This document shows positions 52,192 through 61,943 of a stretch of DNA of 64,000 nucleotides, piece by piece. The stretch covers positions 372,001 through 436,000 of the forward strand of contig JAAELQ010000116.1 of NCBI GenBank assembly GCA_024226515.1, in the 5' to 3' direction. Both the position numbers and the translations under genes were made by a program. The stretch is from a bacterium. Lineage in GTDB: Bacteria; Acidobacteriota; Polarisedimenticolia; Polarisedimenticolales; Polarisedimenticolaceae. The stretch's first letter is position 1. Every line of letters begins with the position of its first letter. Under the pieces are notes generated by a model that was not told where the DNA came from, made no database searches, and saw only the letters and a list, made by a program, of their open reading frames with translations.

Positions 52192-53713
52192 TCCGCATCG
52201 CGACTGGCAGCGCACGTCACCGACGGCGGTCATCTTCTTCATCGGCCGAATCTTGCGCAACGTGCTGACTCATGGATTGCCGGCGCTCGCGCCGTTGGTG
52301 GTCACCTTCGCGACCGTCGAGAGTCTGCGACTGTACTGGCTTGCGCTGGGGCTGTTGCCGATCGCGGCGGGCGTCCTGCTGTGGTCGGTGCTGAGCTACC
52401 TGCGGTTCCAGTTCCGGCTCGACGACCGGCTGATTCTGCTGCGCCGTGGTGTTCTGCACCACGAGCGGCTGACGATCGAGTTCAAGCGTGTGCAGAACGT
52501 CTCGATCCAGGAGCCGTTCTACATGCGGCCGCTGGGCCTGGTCGTGCTCAGCATCGACACCGCCGGCAGCCAGAGCACGGAGATCACGCTCGGAGGGATT
52601 CGCAACGAGCTGGCGCAGAGCCTGCGGGCGGCGATTCTGGCCGACGCCGACGGCAAGCGGGCCGCTTCCGAGGGTGAGTCGACCGACGAGCCGCAGCCCG
52701 TCGCGCGACTGCTCGTCGAACGGACGCCGCGTCAGATCGCGCGCTACGGGCTGACCGCCAGCGGCCTGTTCTGGGTCGCCATCGCCTTCGGTTTCGTCGC
52801 CGGACTCGGTGGCGGGCGGTGGTTCGCCACGGCGATGAAGGAGCTGGTCGAGTACCTGGTCCGCCTGGTTCAGGAGGGCGGCGTGCTGTACCTGGTCGGG
52901 ATCATTGCCGTCGTGGTGGCAGGTGTGCTGAGTCTTCCCTTGTTGTCCATGGCCGGTGCACTGATACGGCACTACGGTTACCGCCTGACCCGTGAGGGCG
53001 ACACCTACCGCCGCCGTTCCGGTCTGATCAACCGTCACGAGGAGGCGCTCAAGCAGCACAAGATCCAGTCGGTGCTGTGGAAGCAGAACGCGATCGCGCG
53101 CGCGATGGGGATGGTGACGCTCAAGCTCGAGGTTGCCGGCTCCGGAGAAGAGGAGACCAACCCCAGCGGGATCCCGGTCGGCATGCTCTCGCCGTTCCTC
53201 GTCCCGGCGCTGGACTCGGATGAGGCGCTGGAGCTGACCCGCGAGTTCCTGCCCGAGTGCATTGCCGAGTCGATCGAGTTCTCCAGGCCGAACGCGCGCC
53301 GTTACATCGGCAGGAAGCTGCTGCTGATCTTCACCGCGCCGATCCTCGTCGTGTCGCTGCCGCCGGCGATCTTCCTTCACTGGGTGTTCCTGTTGTTGAT
53401 TCCGATCGCCTACGGCGTGGCGTTCCTGTTCCTGCGCCAGCTCTGGTCGCGCTGGGGCTACGCCGTACGAGGCGGCTACGGATTCGTGCGCAGCGGTTTC
53501 CTCGGTTTCTCGACCGCCGTCTTCCCGCTGTTCAAGATGCAGCGCGTGGATCTGCGCCAGACGCCCGGGCAACGGCGGGCCAGGCTCGCCCATCTGACGC
53601 TGCACCTCGCGTCGGGCTCGATGACCATCCCCCACATCCGTCTCGACGACGCGCAGCGGCTCCGCGATCTGGCGCTTCACGGCGCCGAGTCCACGCGGCG
53701 CGCCTGGTACTGA
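52181..53713 (+). CDS. bPH2 (YdbT-like) membrane protein
   Basis: The 510-residue protein has about six membrane helices in pairs and three bPH2 units. Examples are LDDRLILLRRGVLHHERLTIEFKRVQNVSIQEPFYMRPLGLVVLSIDTAG and YRRRSGLINRHEEALKQHKIQSVLWKQNAIARAMGMVTLKLEVAG. It is the usual large partner of YdbS-like proteins, translated from a TTG at 52181 overlapping the first gene. No operon link to the FAD oxidoreductase 99 nt downstream is clear. Confidence 0.88.
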   Translation: MTADPHRDWQRTSPTAVIFFIGRILRNVLTHGLPALAPLVVTFATVESLRLYWLALGLLPIAAGVLLWSVLSYLRFQFRLDDRLILLRRGVLHHERLTIEFKRVQNVSIQEPFYMRPLGLVVLSIDTAGSQSTEITLGGIRNELAQSLRAAILADADGKRAASEGESTDEPQPVARLLVERTPRQIARYGLTASGLFWVAIAFGFVAGLGGGRWFATAMKELVEYLVRLVQEGGVLYLVGIIAVVVAGVLSLPLLSMAGALIRHYGYRLTREGDTYRRRSGLINRHEEALKQHKIQSVLWKQNAIARAMGMVTLKLEVAGSGEEETNPSGIPVGMLSPFLVPALDSDEALELTREFLPECIAESIEFSRPNARRYIGRKLLLIFTAPILVVSLPPAIFLHWVFLLLIPIAYGVAFLFLRQLWSRWGYAVRGGYGFVRSGFLGFSTAVFPLFKMQRVDLRQTPGQRRARLAHLTLHLASGSMTIPHIRLDDAQRLRDLALHGAESTRRAWY

Positions 53714-53812
53714 GTCGTCGCGCGCTCCCGCCGTCAGACCTCTCCTCTCCGAAATGCGCCTCGTGCGGCACCCAACCGGGTTAGGATGGGTCAACGCACG
53801 GAGGAGAAAAAA

Positions 53813-55975
53813 GTGGGCGACAGCAAGAAGCGGAAGATCGCTATCCTCGGCGGGGGCGTCGGCTCCCTGACGACGGCGTACTACCTCACATCGAAACCCG
53901 GTTGGCAGGACGAATACGAGGTCACGCTGTATCAGCTCGGCTGGCGGCTCGGCGGCAAGGGAGCCACCGGGCGTCAGGGACCCAACCAGCGCATCCTCGA
54001 GCACGGACTGCACGTCTGGTTCGGCTGGTACGAGAACGCGTTCACCACGCTGCGCGCGACCTACAAGGAGCTGAACCGTGCGCCGGGCCAGCCGATGGCC
54101 ACGATCGAGGAAGCGTTCACCCCACGCGGCGGCGTGCAGCTGATGGAGACGATGGACGACGGCAAGACCTGGCTCCCGTGGAACATCGACTTCCCGGACC
54201 GACCCGGCATTCCGGGAGAGGACGAGATCCACAACTTCGGCTGGGATGTGATGATCTCGATGCTGGAGTTCCTCGAGCAGTGGATCGATCAGCACCTCGA
54301 ATCCGAGAAGTACGACGATCCGCCGCACGACGAAGGCATCCTGAAGAAGATCGGCGAGGCCTTCGAGCGCATGGGCGGCAAGCTGGCCGACGGTGCGCTG
54401 AAGAGCGCGATCCACGCCGCGACGGCGCTGGCGAAGTTGCACATCCCGAAGCGCGACGAGCATGGCCGCGAGCAGCTGGAAAAGCACCATCACCATCACC
54501 TGGGCCTCATCGCCGCTTCGCTCGCGTTCATCCGCGGGCTCATCTACAGGCAGGTCAAGGGGCGACTGAAGACCGACACGGACGTGCGCCGCTTCTGGAT
54601 CGGTGTGGACATGGCGATGACATGCCTCATCGGGGCCATCAACGACGGCGTGTTCAACGACGGCCTGCCGGCAATCGACGAGTGGGACTTCGTCGAGTGG
54701 CTCGACCGCAACGGTGTCTCGCCCGAGGTCCGCTACTCGGCGCCGGTCCGCGCCCTCTACGACTGCTTCTTCGGATTCCGCGACGGCCATCACGAACCGA
54801 CGAAGGAGAACCTGTGCATCGCCGCGGGCGCGGGCCTGGGCTGTGCGCTGCGCATCGGCCTGTGCTACGCGGGCGGGGTGCTGTACCTGATGAACGCCGG
54901 TATGGGCGAGGTGATCGTCGCGCCGGTCTACCAGGTGTTGAAACGGCGCGGCGTGAAGTTCGAGTTCTTCCACCGCGTGAAGTCGATCGAGGCCGACGCC
55001 GACGGCAAGCGCATCGAGCGTGTGAAGATCGGCGTGCAGGCCACCCCGAAGTCCGGCGAGTACGATCCGCTGATCTCGGTCAACGGCCTGCCGGTCTGGC
55101 CGAACGAGCCCGACTTCAAGCAGCTCGTGCAGGGCGACGACCTGCGCGACAAGAAGATCAACCTCGAGTCGCGCTGGGCCGACTGGAAGGACCCCGATGA
55201 GCTGGTGCTCGAGGTCGGCAAGAACGTCGACCAGGTCGTGTGCGGCATCGCGCTGAGTGGCCTGGGCGAGATCTGCAAGGACCTGGCGGACAAGGATCCG
55301 GCGTGGCGCGAGATGATCGACAAGATCCCCTCGATGCAGACGTTCGGGACGCAGCTCTGGCTCGACGAGGATCTGAAAGAGCTGGGCTGGAAGGGCGACC
55401 TACGTTCGGCGGTCGCGGCGCCCGAGGTGCTGAACGTGTGGGCCGACATGAGCCAGACGATTCAACGGGAGAACTACAAGTACGACGAGATGCCGCGCAG
55501 CGTGATCTACCTCTGCGGCCCGCTGGCGGGGGACATGATGAAGCGGCCGCCCTCGGATCACGGCGTACCCGAGGAGGCCTGGGACTCGGTCTACGAGATC
55601 TCCAGGAAGTGGCTGGCCGAGTACTCGGGCTGGATCTGGCCCGCCAGCGGCAAGAACCCCGGGGACAAGGCGCTCGACCTCGCGAAGCTGTTCGCTCCCG
55701 GGGCGAGCGACGACGAGCAACGCCTGAAACAACAGTTCTTCCGCGCGAACATCGACCCGACCGAGCGCTACGTACTTTCTCCGCCGAAGTGGAACAAACT
55801 GCGTATGTTCCCTGGTAAGTCCGGCTTCGAGGGACTGTTCCTCGCCGGCGATTGGACGCGGACCCCGATCAACGCGGGGTGTGTCGAGGCGGCGACGATG
55901 TCGGGCATGGAATGCAGCCGCGCGATCTGCGGGTTCCCCGAGAAGATCAAGGGCGAGCACTTCATGCAAGGCTGA
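53813..55975 (+). CDS. large FAD-dependent oxidoreductase (amine-oxidase/carotenoid-desaturase-like), paralogue 1
   Basis: The 720-residue protein starts with the FAD dinucleotide motif GGGVGS (about 12-17) in IAILGGGVGSLTTAYYL. GWRLGGKGATGR and HGLHVWFGWYENAF follow, motifs of flavin amine oxidases and phytoene-desaturase relatives. The C-terminus closes the flavin site with GLFLAGDWTRTPINAGCVEAATMSG. It is twice the size of simple amine oxidases because of a large insertion (about 170-260, helical) not seen in those families. The GTG at 53813 has GGAGGA 8 nt upstream. A second paralogue lies at 59838-61943 and a D27-like gene beside it. Substrate unknown; an isoprenoid or carotenoid is the best guess. 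Confidence 0.8.
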   Translation: MGDSKKRKIAILGGGVGSLTTAYYLTSKPGWQDEYEVTLYQLGWRLGGKGATGRQGPNQRILEHGLHVWFGWYENAFTTLRATYKELNRAPGQPMATIEEAFTPRGGVQLMETMDDGKTWLPWNIDFPDRPGIPGEDEIHNFGWDVMISMLEFLEQWIDQHLESEKYDDPPHDEGILKKIGEAFERMGGKLADGALKSAIHAATALAKLHIPKRDEHGREQLEKHHHHHLGLIAASLAFIRGLIYRQVKGRLKTDTDVRRFWIGVDMAMTCLIGAINDGVFNDGLPAIDEWDFVEWLDRNGVSPEVRYSAPVRALYDCFFGFRDGHHEPTKENLCIAAGAGLGCALRIGLCYAGGVLYLMNAGMGEVIVAPVYQVLKRRGVKFEFFHRVKSIEADADGKRIERVKIGVQATPKSGEYDPLISVNGLPVWPNEPDFKQLVQGDDLRDKKINLESRWADWKDPDELVLEVGKNVDQVVCGIALSGLGEICKDLADKDPAWREMIDKIPSMQTFGTQLWLDEDLKELGWKGDLRSAVAAPEVLNVWADMSQTIQRENYKYDEMPRSVIYLCGPLAGDMMKRPPSDHGVPEEAWDSVYEISRKWLAEYSGWIWPASGKNPGDKALDLAKLFAPGASDDEQRLKQQFFRANIDPTERYVLSPPKWNKLRMFPGKSGFEGLFLAGDWTRTPINAGCVEAATMSGMECSRAICGFPEKIKGEHFMQG

Positions 55976-55985
55976 GGAACACACG

Positions 55986-57038
55986 ATGAGCGACAAGCTG
56001 CCCGATTACCGAGCCCGTCCCGCCTGGGTCGAGTCCGAACCGCCCGGCGACGTCCTCGGCGCCCGCGTGCAGGCGTTCGGCTTCGAGGGGAAGTTCGACG
56101 CGATGGACAGGACGCTCGATCGCTACCTCAACGCGGGGGCCGTCGACGGGCTGGTTTACCGCACCGTCGCGCCGCTCGTCGTCGTCACGTTTCTCAAGGC
56201 GAGTCTCACCTCGACCAGCGATCCCTACGGCTGGCTGCCCGACGTCGAGTGCGCCGTCTGGATGCCGGTCGCGGCGATCCAGAACGGCAAGGTTCGCGGC
56301 CTGTACTGGTTCATGCCGTGGGTCTGGGTCAACTCCGCCGCCGCGATGCAGACGGGCTACTGCGTCTGGGGCTACGCGAAGTCGATCGGCGTCTGCAACA
56401 TCCCCGCCGACCTGAAGGCGAAGGACGCCCGCTTCGAGATGAGCACCTACGTGTACGACACGCTCTCGCCGAACACCGAGGGCGTCGTACGACCGTTGAT
56501 CACGCTCGAACGTCACAAGGAGACGGCCCTCGAGTGGCTCGAGCACGGCCTGCAAGATCTCTCCGAGTTCTTTTCCTTCGCCGGGCGCGCGCTCAAGGGC
56601 TGGATCGGCGGAAAGGCTCGACCCTCACTGGGACTGGCCGACGAGATGTTCCAGGATCTCATCCACAAGAAGATCCCGATCGTGAACCTCAAGCAGTTCC
56701 GCGACTGCGCCGAACCTTCGCGAGCCTGCTACCAGTCGATCGTCGAGTCCACCTGCACACCGTCCAAGGTGCACCTGAAGAGCGTCCCGGGCGCGTGGCG
56801 GATGAAGGTGCTGCCCTACGCGAGCCACCCGCTGTGCGAAGAGCTCGGGCTGGCGCCGGGCGGCGCGGAGGCGATGTTCTCGGCCGAGGTCGACATGGAC
56901 TTCACCGCCGATCTCGGACAGGAAGTCTGGCGCGCCGGCGCGGGCGTGATGCCGCGGGCTGCGCATCCGGACTATCGGATCGGACCCGAGAAGCCGGATT
57001 CACGGCGCGAGCCGCCACCTCCGCGCACCCGCCGTTGA
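55986..57038 (+). CDS. acetoacetate-decarboxylase-like (ADC superfamily) protein
   Basis: The 350-residue protein has a beta-rich core reminiscent of the acetoacetate decarboxylase superfamily: YGWLPDVECAVWMPVA, FMPWVWVNSAAAMQTGYCVWGYAKSIG and DFTADLGQEVW near the end. A single Lys in WGYAKS sits where ADC has its Schiff-base Lys pair, so enzyme activity is possible but unproved. The ATG at 55986 follows the FAD gene stop by 10 nt. The family also contains intradiol-lipid-binding and carotenoid-linked members, so a decarboxylation step in the same pathway as the FAD enzyme is inferred only from position. Confidence 0.5.
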   Translation: MSDKLPDYRARPAWVESEPPGDVLGARVQAFGFEGKFDAMDRTLDRYLNAGAVDGLVYRTVAPLVVVTFLKASLTSTSDPYGWLPDVECAVWMPVAAIQNGKVRGLYWFMPWVWVNSAAAMQTGYCVWGYAKSIGVCNIPADLKAKDARFEMSTYVYDTLSPNTEGVVRPLITLERHKETALEWLEHGLQDLSEFFSFAGRALKGWIGGKARPSLGLADEMFQDLIHKKIPIVNLKQFRDCAEPSRACYQSIVESTCTPSKVHLKSVPGAWRMKVLPYASHPLCEELGLAPGGAEAMFSAEVDMDFTADLGQEVWRAGAGVMPRAAHPDYRIGPEKPDSRREPPPPRTRR

Positions 57039-57055
57039 GCTGACGGAGCGCCACG

Positions 57056-59929
57056 ATGAGCAGGCGATGCTTGGCAAGTACTGTCGGTCTCGTCATCGTT
57101 CTGCTGGTCGTGCCGAAGGTCGAGGCCGGTTGTGCCTCGGGGGGAGCGAGCTTCGGGTCTCTCCTCATCGGCCCGGGCTACGGCCAGAGCGCGATCGGGA
57201 CTCCCGGAACGGGCTACGCCGGCTACCCGTTCGTCTCCTCGAGTCTCTCGGGCTCGTTCTGGGCCATCGGCTTCGGGGATCCGGCGATCGGGTCAGGCGT
57301 CGACAACGGGAGCTTCGAGGCCTACGCGCAGCTGTTCGGCCTCGACAGCTGGGTGTATGTCAATCCCTACTACCTCTATGCGTTCATCTGGTCGAGCTGG
57401 AGCGCTGCATCGGGGATCGACGGCTGTATCGACGATCTCCAGGAAGGGCCGTGCATGGCCGTCGCCCTGAGCGACCAGAACGACGCGACCGGGTACTTCG
57501 CGTTGCTCGCGGAGCCCCGGAACTCCGCCGGCGACTACGACTTCGCTCAGGAATCCAACGCGACCATCCTGCTGGACGGCGTTCCGCGGCCGCAACTCTC
57601 CACGTCGTCGAACGGGGCCGTGCTCGATCTCGACGTGACGCTGGAACCGGTTCCACCGAGCGCGATCTACTCGGATGACGCCTGCTCCGTCGAGCTGATC
57701 GCAGGATACCGGGTGTACCAGCAGGCGGTGCCCGGGAACGTCGCACTTCCCGAAGACCGCGTCCGGGACGACGGAGACCCGGCGACCGGCTGGCAGCCGG
57801 CCGTCGGCGGCTTGCTTCCGGGAGGCCTGCCGGTCCCTTTGGATCAGAGCGTCGTGGTTCCGGCCACGGATTGCTCCCCTGCGGGACGCCTGATGATCGC
57901 CACGACGCTGGTCCTGGAGAGCGGCTTCGAGCTGGGGCACGTCTCCGCGAACGGCGCCGTCATCGACTGTGGGGCGTGTTCCGCGGTGGACCTGGACGGC
58001 GACGGTTTCCGCAGCGACCGGTGTGAGACGCGTCTGCGCTACGACTGCGACGACGCGAATGCGGGCGTCTACCCCGGAGCGGCCCAGGTGTGCGACGGGG
58101 TGAACAACGACTGCAGCGCCGTGGACTGGCCGAACCTCGACAACTCGAACGAGCTCGACGACGACGGGGACGGCGTGACGGGGTGCGAGGGCGATCCGTG
58201 TCCGTTCGACGCTGACGACGACGGGGACGGCGACGGCTTCTGCGCCGACGTGGATACCTGTCCCGACATCCCGAACCCGGCCCAGGTCGATACCGACGCC
58301 GACGGAATCGGAGACGTTTGCGACGCCTGTCCCCTGGACGCGCACGACGACACCGACATGGACGGCCTGTGCGCCGACGTCGACAACTGTCCGAATGTCC
58401 CCAACAGGTTGCAGTCCGATGTCGATGGCGACGGCCTGGGCGATGTGTGCGACGCGTGCCCGAACGATCCGGACAACGACATCGACGGCGACCACTGGTG
58501 CGGCGACATCGATCCGTGTCCGTTCGATCCCCGGAACGATCTCGATGACGACAGTCTGTGTGCGGATGTCGACCCCTGTCCGTCCGACGCCGACAACGAC
58601 ATCGACCAGGACGACGCCTGCGGCAACGTCGACAACTGCCCGCTCGACTTCAACCCGGATCAGGCCGACGTCGATGCGGACGACATCGGCGACGCCTGCG
58701 ACGACTTCGATCCACCCGTACTGGTGGCCGATCTCGACCGGCCGAACTCGATCGACGTCGGCGACGTCGACCGGGACGGGGACATCGACGTTCTGGTAAG
58801 CGCCAGTCCGGTCTTCCAATCCCGCGACGATCTGTCGTGGTTCGAGAATCTCGACGGGCTGGGGACAAGCTGGGCGGAGCGCTTCATCGAGTTCAACGAG
58901 GAGTTCCTGGACAGTTCGTTTCTCGGTGACGTCGACGTGGACGGAGATCTCGATGCGGTGGCGCGCACGGGAGACGGCCTGTCGTGGTGGGAGAACTTCG
59001 ACGGCGGTGGTGTGTTCTGGGAGCAACGCGAGATCCCGACCGCGTTTTCCAGGGTCCGGACGCACGACCTCTTCGATGCCGACGGGGACGGCGACAGGGA
59101 CCTGCTCGTGACGTTCGTGAAAGGGAACCGGTCGTTCGTCGGCTGGCTCGAGAACACGAACGGACAGGGCCTCTCCTGGGCCGATCGCACGATCGATGAG
59201 GCGGCGGGCCTGCGCGACCTGGATGTCGCCGATGTCGACGGGGACGGCGATGCGGACCTGCTGGGGGCGCAGAACGCACAGCCCGACGAATCGGATAGTC
59301 TCGTGTGGTTCGAGCGCGTGTCCGACGACGGTTCGGTTTGGCGCCGGCGCGGGATTGCGAGCGGTGAGTACTATCAAGAGGTCCTCGGCGCGGACGTCGA
59401 TCTGGACGGCGATCTCGACGCGATCTCGATCGCGTTCGGCTACCCGTCGGGTCTCCTGTACTGGCACGAGAACCTCGAGGGTGACGGCACCGAGTGGGCG
59501 AAGCACTTCATCGCCGCGGATGTCTTTTCCTACGATTCGATCGTCGTTGCGGATTTCGATCGGGATCTCGACCTCGACCTCGGCGTGATCGGCGGATTCC
59601 CCGATCGTGTCTTGTGGTACGAGAATCGGCTGCGGCAGAGGGAGGCCTGGAGGATTCAGTCGATCGAGGTCGGCCTCGGCAGCTTCGGACCGGACGAGCT
59701 GAAGATCGCGGACTTCGACGGCGACGGCGATCCGGACCTGCTCTCGAGGCAGTACCTCGTCGACGACGTCGAGTGGTTCCGTAACACGCACGTGCCGCCG
59801 ATCGACGAGATCGGCAATGGACGCAGCGGCCCGCTCGCTATTCGCCCTGGATCTTCTCCGGAACGCCGCATAGAGCCCGAGCCGCCTGCATCCCGCCGAC
59901 CACCGCGCCCTCCACGCAGCCGCCATTGA
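57056..59929 (+). CDS. secreted TSP3 and VCBS/FG-GAP repeat protein
   Basis: The 957-residue protein has a signal peptide (MSRRCLASTVGLVIVLLVVPKVEA) and a Cys-containing N-terminal domain. Thrombospondin type 3-like calcium repeats (about 310-551; DxDGDGxGDVCDxCP units) and an FG-GAP/VCBS-like propeller (about 555-910; DVDGDGDADLLGAQ, DADGDGDRDLLV) follow. It ends in a Pro/Arg-rich tail that looks like read-through. The start has GGAG upstream, 17 nt after the ADC-like gene, so it may be the third gene of that operon. Its last 92 nt overlap the convergent FAD gene. Confidence 0.8.
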   Translation: MSRRCLASTVGLVIVLLVVPKVEAGCASGGASFGSLLIGPGYGQSAIGTPGTGYAGYPFVSSSLSGSFWAIGFGDPAIGSGVDNGSFEAYAQLFGLDSWVYVNPYYLYAFIWSSWSAASGIDGCIDDLQEGPCMAVALSDQNDATGYFALLAEPRNSAGDYDFAQESNATILLDGVPRPQLSTSSNGAVLDLDVTLEPVPPSAIYSDDACSVELIAGYRVYQQAVPGNVALPEDRVRDDGDPATGWQPAVGGLLPGGLPVPLDQSVVVPATDCSPAGRLMIATTLVLESGFELGHVSANGAVIDCGACSAVDLDGDGFRSDRCETRLRYDCDDANAGVYPGAAQVCDGVNNDCSAVDWPNLDNSNELDDDGDGVTGCEGDPCPFDADDDGDGDGFCADVDTCPDIPNPAQVDTDADGIGDVCDACPLDAHDDTDMDGLCADVDNCPNVPNRLQSDVDGDGLGDVCDACPNDPDNDIDGDHWCGDIDPCPFDPRNDLDDDSLCADVDPCPSDADNDIDQDDACGNVDNCPLDFNPDQADVDADDIGDACDDFDPPVLVADLDRPNSIDVGDVDRDGDIDVLVSASPVFQSRDDLSWFENLDGLGTSWAERFIEFNEEFLDSSFLGDVDVDGDLDAVARTGDGLSWWENFDGGGVFWEQREIPTAFSRVRTHDLFDADGDGDRDLLVTFVKGNRSFVGWLENTNGQGLSWADRTIDEAAGLRDLDVADVDGDGDADLLGAQNAQPDESDSLVWFERVSDDGSVWRRRGIASGEYYQEVLGADVDLDGDLDAISIAFGYPSGLLYWHENLEGDGTEWAKHFIAADVFSYDSIVVADFDRDLDLDLGVIGGFPDRVLWYENRLRQREAWRIQSIEVGLGSFGPDELKIADFDGDGDPDLLSRQYLVDDVEWFRNTHVPPIDEIGNGRSGPLAIRPGSSPERRIEPEPPASRRPPRPPRSRH

Positions 59930-61943
59930 TGCAGCTCAGCACCCAGTCTCCGGCGAGGACGATGTTGTCGAACTCGGGGTCCTTCGACGTCAGTCGGTGT
60001 TTCGTGCTTCCGGGTACGGTCAGTACGTACCGCTCGGACGGGTCGATGTTGGCGTGGAAGTACTGCGCGTCGAAGCGGTTTGCGGGGTTCACGCCCGGCG
60101 CCGTCACGAACAGCTTGTCGTCGAATTCGCCGTTCGTGACCGCGCGCGGCCAGAGCGGCTCGGCGGCGCTCTCGATCCAGTTGCGCGCATTGCCACGGGC
60201 CAGATCGTATTGCTGCGCGGGATAGTCGTGTCTTCCGGGTGGAGGCACCTCGGCGGGCGAGCGCATGACGCCGCAGAGGTAGGCGATACTTCCCGGACGA
60301 TCGTCGTTCGGCCACGACTCGCGATCCACCAGGTGAGTCATGTCGGCCCAGGTCGCCATCGGCTTCACGTAACTGGTGAGGATCGTCGGCGGCCCGTTCC
60401 AGCCCAGCCCTCGCCGCGTCGGCGACAGCCATAGCTGCGCGGCCTGCGTCTGCACGGTCTGGACCCTCTTGCAGGCCTTCTTCCAGCGCTCGCTCTTGTC
60501 GACCAGCTCGGCGGCGACGATGGGGATCGACGCCTGGGAGATTCCGAAGACGATCCGGTCGAAGTCCTTACCGCGGACGAGGGTGTGACTCTCGCCGGCC
60601 GGGTCCTTCGACCAGTAGGACTCGAAGTTGACTCCGAGCTCCTCGAGACGGTGCCCGTCCTCGATCTGATCCCAGTAAGGCTCGGACGGCCAGGAGACGA
60701 CGCCCTCGATCATCTTCACGGGATCGTACGGTTGCCCGTCCTTCACCTTGCACTGCCGCGTCATGTCGATGGCGCCGACGTTGCGCCCCGAGTCGTCGAG
60801 TCGCAGAGCGTCCACGCGCTGGAAGAACTCGAACTTCACACCGCGGCGCTGCAGCACCTGGTATACAGGCGAGAAGATCGTGTCGCCCATCCCCGCCTGC
60901 ATCATCCACAGCACCGAGCCCTTGTACCCGCCGGCCATGCGCAGGACGGCGCGCAGGCCGGAGCCGGCGGCGACCGCCGGCTTCTTCGGATCGCCGTCCT
61001 CGTAGGCGAAGCCGAGCTCGTAGAACGAACGCAGCACGCCGGACTCCAGCGAGAGCTTGTGCGCCCCATGAGACTTCAGCCAGACGCGCAGGTCCACGTC
61101 GTCCCACAGCTCGGAGAACTCGTTCATCTTGGGAAAGCCGGCCGACATCAGCCCGCGGAAGATCGCCAGAGTCATGTCGACGAGCGCGAAGAAGACGCTC
61201 AGCTCTCCGGACTTGTTCTCCAGGCGGTGCACCCAGTCGCGCACGTCCTCGAGCAGCCCGATCAGCCCGTGGTGATGGTGCTCCTTGCGCTTGGCGTGTT
61301 CGCGGGGCAGTCGTTTCGCGACCTCGGCCGCCTTGGTCAGCGACGAGTGCACGCCGTGCTCGTCGGGGAAGCGCTGCACGCCGAAGATGTTCAGCGCGTC
61401 GTCCAGCAGTCGCTCGACGAAGCCCTCGTGCTTGCTCGGCTCTTCGTCGAACGGCGACCCGGTCTGCGGCGAGATGTGTCGCAGGAACTCGATCGTCATG
61501 ACGATGTAGTCCCAGGCCGAGTCCATCACGCCGCCGGTGCCCGGCGTCTCGGGGCTCGGCGGGAACTGGACGGTCCAGCCCTCCCACTCGCCCGACAGGG
61601 GGGCCCTGTTCATGAACGTGATCACGTCGGTCGGCTCGAACGCGTCGGTCCAGTCCGAGAACCTCCCGCCGTCTGGCGGATCCCACTCCCCGTAGACGTC
61701 GCGGATCGTCGAGAACGCGTTCTGGTACCAGCCCATCCAGACGTGCAGCCCGTGCTCTTCGATGCGGTTGGCGTGCTTCGCGTTGCGACCGCTGGCACCC
61801 TTGCCGCCGAGGCGCCAGCCCATCTGGTACACGGTCACGTCGTAGCGCGCGCGCAGTTCCGGCGTGGAGGTGAGGCAGGTCGCCGCCGTCATGGCGCCCA
61901 CGCCGCCGCCGAGAACGGCGACCTTGATCTTCTCATCGGTCAT
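59838..61943 (-). CDS. large FAD-dependent oxidoreductase, paralogue 2
   Basis: The 701-residue protein is a clear relative of the one at 53813: VAVLGGGVGAMTAATCL start, GWRLGGKGASGRN, EHGLHVWMGWYQNAFSTIRDVYGEWD, and a closing LAGDWVLSCINGGCVEGAVVGG. It has the same size and the same helical insertion. The ATG at 61943 follows the D27-like stop and overlaps it by 11 nt. The two copies are in separate convergent operons, so the duplication is old or functionally divided. Like paralogue 1 it probably acts on an isoprenoid or carotenoid-type substrate; this is inference from fold and neighbour. Confidence 0.8.
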   Translation of the reverse strand: MTDEKIKVAVLGGGVGAMTAATCLTSTPELRARYDVTVYQMGWRLGGKGASGRNAKHANRIEEHGLHVWMGWYQNAFSTIRDVYGEWDPPDGGRFSDWTDAFEPTDVITFMNRAPLSGEWEGWTVQFPPSPETPGTGGVMDSAWDYIVMTIEFLRHISPQTGSPFDEEPSKHEGFVERLLDDALNIFGVQRFPDEHGVHSSLTKAAEVAKRLPREHAKRKEHHHHGLIGLLEDVRDWVHRLENKSGELSVFFALVDMTLAIFRGLMSAGFPKMNEFSELWDDVDLRVWLKSHGAHKLSLESGVLRSFYELGFAYEDGDPKKPAVAAGSGLRAVLRMAGGYKGSVLWMMQAGMGDTIFSPVYQVLQRRGVKFEFFQRVDALRLDDSGRNVGAIDMTRQCKVKDGQPYDPVKMIEGVVSWPSEPYWDQIEDGHRLEELGVNFESYWSKDPAGESHTLVRGKDFDRIVFGISQASIPIVAAELVDKSERWKKACKRVQTVQTQAAQLWLSPTRRGLGWNGPPTILTSYVKPMATWADMTHLVDRESWPNDDRPGSIAYLCGVMRSPAEVPPPGRHDYPAQQYDLARGNARNWIESAAEPLWPRAVTNGEFDDKLFVTAPGVNPANRFDAQYFHANIDPSERYVLTVPGSTKHRLTSKDPEFDNIVLAGDWVLSCINGGCVEGAVVGGMQAARALCGVPEKIQGE

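Noticed and set aside
52217..54973. Minus-strand open frame of about 918 codons opposite the bPH2 and FAD genes
   Set aside because: It has no recognisable domain and an amino-acid composition expected of antisense of high-GC genes. The plus-strand genes show clear family motifs.
57293..59926. Long minus-strand open frame opposite the TSP3/VCBS gene
   Set aside because: It is the antisense of regular Asp/Gly repeats, which gives Val/Arg-rich repeats without stop codons. There is no start context or domain.
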